Below are positions 5,851-11,688 of a DNA stretch of 11,688 nucleotides, in pieces. Positions within the stretch are counted from its first letter, which is position 1. Each line of letters begins with the position of its first letter. Source of the stretch: an uncultured Oscillospiraceae bacterium. Lineage in GTDB: Bacteria > Bacillota > Clostridia > Oscillospirales > Oscillospiraceae. The notes under the pieces are model-generated. The model saw only the letters and a list, made by a program, of their open reading frames with translations. It had not been told where the DNA came from and made no database searches. The position numbers and the translations under genes are program-made. The stretch covers positions 1 to 11,688 of the forward strand of contig CAJUEG010000077.1 of the NCBI GenBank assembly GCA_910584835.1, in the 5' to 3' direction.

Positions 5851-8800
5851 AGTACCCCGTCTGAGGCAGGGTGGGCACAGGCCCCAGCCTGCGCACGATG
5901 GTGAGCCAGGTGGCCTGGGCGGTCTGCCAGGTGCCCTGGTACTTGCCGCCCACATCGGCCCGGTTGATGATCTGATAGTTGTTGGCCACCGTGCCCAGCA
6001 CCTGCACCGTCAGGGTGGGGCTGGTGGTGGACTGGAAGCCCACAGGGATGCGCCCAAAGTCAAAATAGACGTCGGTGACATACTCCCCCGCCTGGGTGGG
6101 AATGGCGTTCAGGCTGAAGGAGTAGTTGCTGCTGGTGAGCAGATTGGACGCCAGCACGCGGTAGTCGTGGTAATTGGTCTTATACAGCACCCGGTAGTTG
6201 AGCCGCGCGCTGTAGGTGCCGGTGGTCAGCACCGTGGCCCGGGTGGCGTCGGTGGGGATGCGGTCGTGCCAATAGTAGTTGTCCAGCGGAACGTTGCTGG
6301 TATTGGCGACGGTAAAGTCGTACCGCATCTGACTGCCCGCCAGCACCTGGGCATTGCCCCGCTTGGTGATGGTGACGCCCAGATTGGAGGGCTTGTCATA
6401 GTCGGACAGCTTGATGATCTGGCCCGAATATTCCAAGGTTTCGTCAAAGGTCGTTCCGCTGAGCTGCCAGTACGGCGGAGCGGTCACCTCTTTGATGAGA
6501 TAGCGGCCCAAAGGCAGCGGCTTGCTCGCGGCAACACCCCGGGCGTCGGTAGTGATGTAGTCCACCACTTTTCCGCTGCGGGCCTCGCTGATCTCATACA
6601 CCGCGCCCTGGAGCGGTGCGCCCGCCGCGGTGCCGGTGACCTCGTTGTACTCGGCGGCATACTTGCGGATCTGAATCTGACCTGTGATAGGGGTGTTCTC
6701 CCACTCAATTTCCACCGTTTTTCCGGGCTGCACATAAACGGTCTTGTATTCCTTGTCCAGCTCATACCCGGGGGCGGTCTCCAGCTCGCGGATATACAGC
6801 CGGCCCTTGCCCTGCACGGTGAGGTCGTCGATGTAGATGTAGCCGTTGTCGTCGGTGGTGTACTCGCCGATGGGGTTTTTGTTCTGATCGTAAACCAAGA
6901 ACTTTACCCCATAAATCCCCTCTTTTGTGACGGAATTGACCTTGTGGAGGATGACGCCGGAGAACGCTGCGTTAGTCACGGTCAGGGTGGTATTTTTGCC
7001 GTTCTTCATGGTGAAATAGTGGCGGGCCGAATCCAGCTTGTACCCCTCTTTGGCCTCGATTTCCAGGGCATAGTAGTCGCCGGCGTCCAGCTTGAGGGAT
7101 ACCCGGCCGTCGCTGCCGGTAGTGACCGTCTCCACCAAGGCGTCGTCCATCTTTCTGATTTCAAACGAGACGCCGCCCAGGCGTTTGGTCTTGTCCGCCG
7201 CGTCCACCTTGATGAGCTCAAAGGTACCGATGGGGTCGTTCTCGAACACCAAATTGTTGCCGCCATTGACGCCGCCGCCCGGATTGGTGCCAGCACCCGG
7301 ATCTGTCGTGGCACCACCGCTGCTCACCGCATTGGAGCCGTTTTTCACGATGATGGTCTGGGGCGTGGAATTGAGGACGTAGCCGGAGGGCACCTTGGTC
7401 TCGGTGACGACCACCGTCGTGCCCGGCACGAGGCCGGTGACGGTGACCGTCCCATCCCTGCCGGTGGTGTAGCGGCCCAAAACTGTGCCGTTGCCATCCC
7501 GCACGGTGAACTCGGTGTTGGGCACGGGCTTGCCCGTCACAGAATCCAGCTTGGTGAGCGTCAAACTGCACAGAGGCTCGTTGAGGAACGTCAAAGTCTG
7601 AGTGTCCAGGGCGTTGACGGTAACCGTTTGGGTTTGAGTGGACTGGTCGATGACGTACCCGGGGGCGGGCTTGGTTTCCTTGACAACCACGGTGCCGGTG
7701 ATCCCGGTGATACGGATTTCGCCTTTATCGTCCGTGGTGTAGAGACCGTTGCTGCTCAGGTGGCCGTTGTCATTATCCACGTAGCCGCCGTTGGCGTAGG
7801 TGAGCTGGAACTGGGCGCCGGAAATGAGCGCGCCGGACACCTTATCCTTCTTCTGGATCACCAAAGTGCCAGCTTTTTTGTTCCAGAAGGTCAAATTCTG
7901 AACGCGCCCGCCCACGATTTTGATATCTTGGGGGGTGCCGTCCAAAACATAGCCCTCAACGCTTTTGATCTCCCGCGCGATGACTGTCGTGCCCGGTTCG
8001 ATGCCCTCCAGGACGATCTCCCCGGCTTTATCCGTATAATAGATCCCATCGTCCGGGCCGACGGCAGCCCCGGAGCCGTCCACCACCTTAAAGGCCACGC
8101 CGCTCAACGGCTCATTCTCGGTTCCTTCGATGTATTTGTGGATGATCAAAGTTGTGCCCGGTTCGTCGTCAAAAATCAGGCTGTTCGCGACCCCGGAGCG
8201 CACCACGATATTTTTAGGGGTCTCGTCCAAAATATAACCCGTGGGGGCCCGCTTCTCAGACACCACGATGGTGGAATCGGGGGCCAGCCCGGTGACAGTC
8301 ACGGTGCCGTCGGTGCCGGTGGTGTAAAGGCCATTATTTGGGCCGATCACCTGGCCGGAACTGTCCCGCACCAAAAACTCCGCGCCCTTCAAGGGCTTAT
8401 TGGTCACAGCGTCCCGCTTCAAAATGCTCAAAGTGCAGAGCGGGTCGTCGTAAAAACGGACAGTCTGAACGTCCCCGGCATTCACCACTACCGTCTGCGG
8501 GGTGGAATCCTTGCGGTAGTTATCCGGGGCGCGTTCCTCGGACACTACATAGGTGCCGGGGAGCAGCTTGGACAGCACGATCTGGCCGTTCTGGCCGGTG
8601 GTATATAGGCCGTTGGAGGAGGTCAGTCCCTCGTTGTCGGGCGTGAGTTCCCCGTTCGCCATCATAATTTTGAACTGCGAGCCGGCCAGGGGCTGCTTGG
8701 TTACTTTGTCGTACTTCTCGACGATCAGACCGCCCTTCCGGGTGTTTTTGATTATGACGGTCTGGGTGTCCCCGCCCTGCCCGATGACCACGTTGGTGGA

Positions 8801-9607
8801 GGGGGTGTCGATGACGTATCCGCCGTCCGGCGCTTTGATTTCGGTCAGCACGTAGGCGCCGGGCGCGAGATTGGTGATCCTGATTTCCCCTTGGGAATCA
8901 GTACGGAAGATGCCATTCTGGGTGAGCGTGGACGTGCCGATCACGCCGTTCAGCCCCACCTCACAGCCCGCCGCCGTCGTAATTCTGAACTCGGCACCGG
9001 GCAGAACCTCGTTGGTCTGGCTGTCCCGCTTCTGGATAATCAATTTTCCACGGGGCTGGTTCTTCATCACCACGGACATGGTGCGCCCCTCTTTGATTTG
9101 AACTGTGACGCTCTGGGTGTCGATCAGGAAGCCTGCGGGGGCCCGCACTTCGGTGACGATGACGCTGGAGCCCGGCTTCAGATCGTTAATCAGCACCTCG
9201 CCGTTCTCATCCGAACGGAAGATGCCGTTGGAGTCGCCGATGAGGGTGCCGTCCGAATAGGTCACCTTAAACTCGGCATTTTGCAGGGTGACGGAGGGGT
9301 TGGTGGCGCACACCTTGCGGATCAGAAGGGAGCCGTTGGGCGAATTGTTGAAGCGGACGGTGACCACGCTCTGCTCGCCGTCATCCGCCAGGAATACAGT
9401 TTCAGAGGCGTTGATGATGTTGTACCCATCCGCCGGGTCTATCTCCTCCACGATATAAGATCCGGGATTTAACCCTGTCCACATGGCAATCCCGTTGTTT
9501 CCCGTCACCTTTTGGCCGATCACGGTGCCGCCCGTACCGGATGCGCCGCCCAAATACCGCAGCTGGAAGGTACAGCCGGGGAGGGCCTGGTGGGTGACGG
9601 AATCGTA
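5849..9607 (-). CDS. Large SpaA/CnaB-repeat surface protein, 3' exon (5' exon beyond the window)
   Basis: 1252 codons continue in phase from the predicted intron end. Eleven SpaA/prealbumin-like modules of about 90-110 residues follow one another. Typical marks in each are a Lys in the first strand (for example LIIQKRDS), (A/P)GAxF, a T(T/D)xxG turn, a Glu before APxGY-type sequence, and Asn or Asp before Pro near the end (FLNEP, FYDDP). These are the residues that form Lys-Asn/Asp isopeptide bonds in pilin and MSCRAMM stalk domains. Module 8 carries a Gly/Ser/Pro-rich insertion. The modules are followed by a DUF11-like domain (6389 downward) and by PTLPQTGY and the stop, with no membrane helix or basic tail. 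Signal peptide and any binding head would be upstream. Expected role: a cell-surface stalk or adhesin, perhaps aiding mating contact. Terminator-like sequence lies after the stop. The intron at 9608 interrupts the gene. Confidence 0.85.
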   Translation of the reverse strand, partial: YDSVTHQALPGCTFQLRYLGGASGTGGTVIGQKVTGNNGIAMWTGLNPGSYIVEEIDPADGYNIINASETVFLADDGEQSVVTVRFNNSPNGSLLIRKVCATNPSVTLQNAEFKVTYSDGTLIGDSNGIFRSDENGEVLINDLKPGSSVIVTEVRAPAGFLIDTQSVTVQIKEGRTMSVVMKNQPRGKLIIQKRDSQTNEVLPGAEFRITTAAGCEVGLNGVIGTSTLTQNGIFRTDSQGEIRITNLAPGAYVLTEIKAPDGGYVIDTPSTNVVIGQGGDTQTVIIKNTRKGGLIVEKYDKVTKQPLAGSQFKIMMANGELTPDNEGLTSSNGLYTTGQNGQIVLSKLLPGTYVVSEERAPDNYRKDSTPQTVVVNAGDVQTVRFYDDPLCTLSILKRDAVTNKPLKGAEFLVRDSSGQVIGPNNGLYTTGTDGTVTVTGLAPDSTIVVSEKRAPTGYILDETPKNIVVRSGVANSLIFDDEPGTTLIIHKYIEGTENEPLSGVAFKVVDGSGAAVGPDDGIYYTDKAGEIVLEGIEPGTTVIAREIKSVEGYVLDGTPQDIKIVGGRVQNLTFWNKKAGTLVIQKKDKVSGALISGAQFQLTYANGGYVDNDNGHLSSNGLYTTDDKGEIRITGITGTVVVKETKPAPGYVIDQSTQTQTVTVNALDTQTLTFLNEPLCSLTLTKLDSVTGKPVPNTEFTVRDGNGTVLGRYTTGRDGTVTVTGLVPGTTVVVTETKVPSGYVLNSTPQTIIVKNGSNAVSSGGATTDPGAGTNPGGGVNGGNNLVFENDPIGTFELIKVDAADKTKRLGGVSFEIRKMDDALVETVTTGSDGRVSLKLDAGDYYALEIEAKEGYKLDSARHYFTMKNGKNTTLTVTNAAFSGVILHKVNSVTKEGIYGVKFLVYDQNKNPIGEYTTDDNGYIYIDDLTVQGKGRLYIRELETAPGYELDKEYKTVYVQPGKTVEIEWENTPITGQIQIRKYAAEYNEVTGTAAGAPLQGAVYEISEARSGKVVDYITTDARGVAASKPLPLGRYLIKEVTAPPYWQLSGTTFDETLEYSGQIIKLSDYDKPSNLGVTITKRGNAQVLAGSQMRYDFTVANTSNVPLDNYYWHDRIPTDATRATVLTTGTYSARLNYRVLYKTNYHDYRVLASNLLTSSNYSFSLNAIPTQAGEYVTDVYFDFGRIPVGFQSTTSPTLTVQVLGTVANNYQIINRADVGGKYQGTWQTAQATWLTIVRRLGPVPTLPQTGY
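5855..5869 (-). other. LPQTG sortase-like motif at the extreme C-terminus
   Basis: Codons at 5855-5869 spell LPQTG, followed only by Tyr and TAA. A standard cell-wall sorting signal has a hydrophobic helix and basic residues after LPxTG. None is present here, and no other frame downstream encodes one before the terminator hairpin. Confidence 0.8.
7234..8737 (-). repeat. Duplicated two-module block inside the surface protein
   Basis: Modules 4-5 (about 8159-8737) and modules 7-8 (about 7232-7873) resemble each other in order. Modules 4 and 7 share SSNGLYTT and end in an acidic-Pro followed by LC(T/S)L. Modules 5 and 8 share DAVT/DSVT...KP, EF(L/T)VRD, YTTGxDGTVTVTGL and (V/I)VV(S/T)E. The nucleotide sequences around 8285-8330 and 7430-7480 are also visibly alike. 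This suggests the stalk lengthened by duplicating a pair of modules. Confidence 0.55.
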
Positions 9608-9609
9608 AT

Positions 9610-9679
9610 AGCGATAGGTAATCCGCCGCTTTTACTGCTCTCATGAGAGAACAGCAGTCAGAGCGGATTTTCCCCCGCT
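9610..9679 (-). ncRNA. Group II intron domain VI with branch-point A
   Basis: A long hairpin: the basal helix described for the intron end, then an AAUCCG/CGGAUU or overlapping CCGCU/AGCGG stem, then ACUGCU/AGCAGU near the tip. The bulged adenosine on the 3' strand is at 9615. A 2-nt linker (9680-9681) separates it from domain V. Confidence 0.75.
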
Positions 9680-9681
9680 TC

Positions 9682-9715
9682 GCACCGTGCATGCGACTTT
9701 CACCGCACACGGCGC
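9682..9715 (-). ncRNA. Group II intron domain V
   Basis: 34 nt fold as GCGCCGUG with CACGGUGC, including the conserved G-U pair, a 2-nt bulge region, and a distal helix capped by GAAA (CGGUGAAAGUCG). The catalytic triad position reads CGC. The fold is intact with no mismatch in the helices, so the ribozyme core piece seen here is not decayed. The maturase reading frame ends inside it, at 9700. Confidence 0.9.
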
Positions 9716-11616
9716 TCCATCAATGCAGATTGATTGTTGCGTGTATGTGAAGGAACCAGTTTTTCCCTATAACCGATAATTTTCTTCTGTGCTTTTACAT
9801 CAAATTCGCTGATATCTTGGCTGGGGTTATTTACCGCTGTGAAGCACTTCTTATGGAGCGAAACCAGATTGTTGACGCGATTCACCTTGTCCAGTGGAAG
9901 ATTCGGGTTAATGCGGTGTGCCCATGGCGCGGCTGAAATCAGCCATCCGCCGCAAACCCGGCACCTGAGTTTGTCACGATTGAGAGCATAAGCCCGGTTC
10001 ATGATGAACTCGAAATTGTTCAGTTTTCCCCACTGTCCATAGCTGGCACCCCTCGCCGCTTTGTCAGGATACATTTCATCAAGACGCGCATTGATACGTT
10101 TCTTTTTCGTGCGCTGAAAATATGCTTGTCTCCCGGCTTCGGTGTAGGGTGTCTCGGCTTGGTTTTTGTAGCGCGTCTGTTCCCACCTGCAAAAGGTGAG
10201 GGCGGTAAAGCCGACATAAATATCGCGGTACTTCACTGAAGGAATCTTTTGCTTATACTGTTGGTGGATATGGGGAAGATTTTGCGTTTGATTTGCTGGA
10301 ATCCACTTCCCCTTGTATTGCTTCAAACGGCGCATTGCCGCAAGCTGTAGCCGCCTTCCATGTTTATCCATGGCAACGCTCACCCACGTACAGCATTGAT
10401 TGTATTGGATAATCCCTCGTACTTTGCTGTTGATACGGTTTATTTCACCAATCAACTGCTCCCGGCTGTAACATTCCGGGATATTTTTGATTTCCTCCGC
10501 GATTTGGTCAACCTTCCGCTTGAGTCTGCCTCTGTCTGGAATCGTTCTTGAGATATAGCCTCTGCGGGATTTGCCCCGAACCATTTTGAACTCATAGCCT
10601 AAGAACTTGATGTACTTCTTTCGGATGTCTGTTATCAGCGTTTTCTCTTGGGATAATGTCAGCTTCATTTTGCTGTGGAGAAAGGTTTGCAACCGGGCTT
10701 TCCAGTCCTCGGCATGGGCGCGGGTGTCTGTGATGATGACAAAATCATCCGCGTAACGGACGAGGAAACCAGGGGTCAGGGACGTTCGCTTGCGAAATGC
10801 GGTATACTTGGTGTTCTGGGCGCCGTAAGGGCGTTTGGTTTTCTTGCTCTCCCACTGTTTGGCAATCCATTCGTCCATTATGTCCAAATAGACATTTGCC
10901 AGCAGTGGGCTGATTAGCCCGCCCTGTGGTGTCCCTTCCTCGTTTACCTCTCATTCATCCATAACCCCAGCTTTCAGCATGGCCTTGATGATTTGCAGTA
11001 CCCGCCTGTCTCTCACGCCCATGTGATAGAGGCGTTTGAGAAGAATAGCGTGGTCTATACGGTCAAAGCATTTGCTGATATCGCCCTCGACAATCCAGTA
11101 ATAGCCCGTGTGGCGGACAAGCAATTTTGCCCGTTCCAATGCCATGGGTGCGTCCCGCATAGGCCGGAACCCATAGGAGTGTGCAAAGAACTGCGCTTCA
11201 AATATTGGTTCCAGCACGATTCTCATACACTCTTGTACGATTCTGTCCCGTATGGTAGGAATGCCCAGCGGGCGCTTTTCAGCTTTTCCTGGTTTGTCGA
11301 TATACACCCGGCGTATTTTCTGCGGCTCAAAGTGCTTGAATGCGCTTTGAATATCCCGAATGACCCACGAATGGGAGTGTTGCAGATAATCTCTGCGCAT
11401 GGTTTTGGAATCCACGCCGGGAGTTTCACTGCCACGGTTGCTTTTGATATTGTGAATTGCTGTAATGATGGTTGCTTCTGCTGACATGATTTCGAGAAGT
11501 CCTTTGAACGCCGGACGACCGCCCGCGTCATGGGCCTCCTTGCTGTGCTGATACAGCTTATCTTGGATTTCACGTAGTTGGGTTTCGGTTTTTGGGTAGT
11601 TGAATTGTTGTGCCAT
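9700..11616 (-). pseudogene. ltrA: Group II intron reverse transcriptase/maturase with HNH domain, split by an in-frame TGA
   Basis: The frame runs 638 codons from ATG 11616 (GGGAGG 8 nt upstream) to TGA 9700, interrupted only by TGA at codon 222 (10951-10953). Before it: an N-terminal RT0-type region, KPLGIPT-like RPLGIPTIRDRIVQE (RT2), and EGDISKCFDRIDH with the first catalytic Asp179 (RT3). After it, in the same frame: EGTPQGGLISPLLANVYLD (RT4), YADD at 288-291 (RT5), the maturase X domain, and a C-terminal HNH endonuclease with Cys552, Cys555, His567, His588 and Cys591. The role would be to help splicing and to copy the intron into new sites. The stop separates the catalytic Asp residues, so the protein should be inactive unless read through or the base is a sequencing error. 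Everything else appears intact, so the loss is recent. Elsewhere in the window TGA ends genes normally, for example the TrbL-like gene. Confidence 0.85.
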
Positions 11617-11688
11617 ACGCACCGCCTCCCTTCGGAATTGGTGTTTCTGGTGTTAGTCAGGTATGCCTACGGCTTCCTCAACTTTCTG
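11617..11688 (-). other. Intron RNA upstream of the maturase gene
   Basis: 72 nt upstream of the maturase start on the minus strand. It holds the maturase ribosome binding site and otherwise noncoding intron RNA, probably the 5' strand of domain IV or the end of domain III. It is too short to fold with confidence. Confidence 0.5.

Larger units (their letters stand above)
9608..11688 (-). mobile_element. Group II intron, 3' part (5' end beyond the right edge)
   Basis: The minus strand holds, in order, a reverse transcriptase/maturase gene, a 34-nt domain V and a domain VI hairpin. The 3' end is placed at 9608: the base of domain VI pairs AGCGG-GGG (9679-9672) with CC-U-A-U-CGCU, leaving A at 9615 bulged as branch point, and the intron then ends in AU, 7 nt after the branch A. 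This matches the usual AY end. Splicing there resumes the surface-protein frame in phase 0 at TAC. Base composition is visibly more AT-rich than the flanking element, which suggests a separate origin. The 5' end, the exon-binding sites and most of domains I-III lie outside the window. Subclass was not assigned. Confidence 0.9.

Noticed and set aside
5843..9472. Plus-strand open frames of up to 921 codons opposite the surface protein
   Set aside because: They are shadows of the repeat gene: the minus frame shows repeated SpaA modules and a terminal LPQTG, while the plus frames show no recognisable domain.
9402..9710. 102-codon minus-strand ORF across the intron-exon border
   Set aside because: It is in a different frame from both the maturase and the surface protein and reads through domains V and VI. 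It has no features of its own.
10951..10953. TGA as a reassigned codon (alternative code or selenocysteine)
   Set aside because: TGA ends the TrbL-like, VirB2-like and maturase genes in this window, no other internal TGA is seen, and I saw no selenocysteine insertion element downstream, though I did not fold the region exhaustively.
10745..10954. Restart of translation at the ATG overlapping the internal TGA (AATGA)
   Set aside because: That ATG is in another frame and encodes an unrelated basic peptide, not the rest of the reverse transcriptase.

Overview
The window looks like part of an integrative and conjugative element of a high-GC gut-type Firmicute (Clostridia, probably Oscillospiraceae-like). 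This is inferred from gene content: strong AGGAG-type ribosome binding sites, TrbL/VirB6-like transfer genes, a SpaA-repeat surface protein and YjbR/cupin/ABM genes typical of that group. No species can be named from sequence alone.

Layout. From right to left, nearly everything belonging to the element itself is on the minus strand. (1) 9608-11688 is the 3' part of a group II intron. It carries a reverse transcriptase/maturase broken by one in-frame TGA, and has clear domains V and VI. (2) 5849-9607 is the 3' exon of a large surface protein. It has eleven SpaA/CnaB-like modules, a DUF11-like domain, and LPQTG followed by one Tyr and the stop codon. Its 5' exon lies beyond the right edge. (3) 3955-5807 is a plus-strand island: a YjbR/MmcQ-like protein, a zinc-ribbon protein, a cupin and an ABM-type monooxygenase. 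It is closed by a terminator-like hairpin, and a small minus-strand ORF sits inside it. (4) 1-3872 is a tight minus-strand transfer operon: a VirB2-like small membrane protein, a TrbL/VirB6-like channel protein with a long disordered tail, a membrane-anchored C39-type cysteine peptidase, and the start of a helix-turn-helix gene that runs off the left edge.

How they fit together. The operon on the left encodes envelope parts of a type IV secretion channel plus a peptidase that acts outside the membrane. The surface protein could promote cell contact. It can only be made whole if the intron splices, because unspliced RNA meets a TAA inside the intron. The intron's own maturase gene is interrupted, so splicing may depend on a related maturase elsewhere, on readthrough, or may fail. 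The plus-strand genes have no obvious transfer role and read as cargo.

The most notable observations are the intron placed in phase immediately after the predicted Lys position of a SpaA module, the single TGA in its maturase, and the sortase-like motif at the extreme C-terminus with no membrane anchor.
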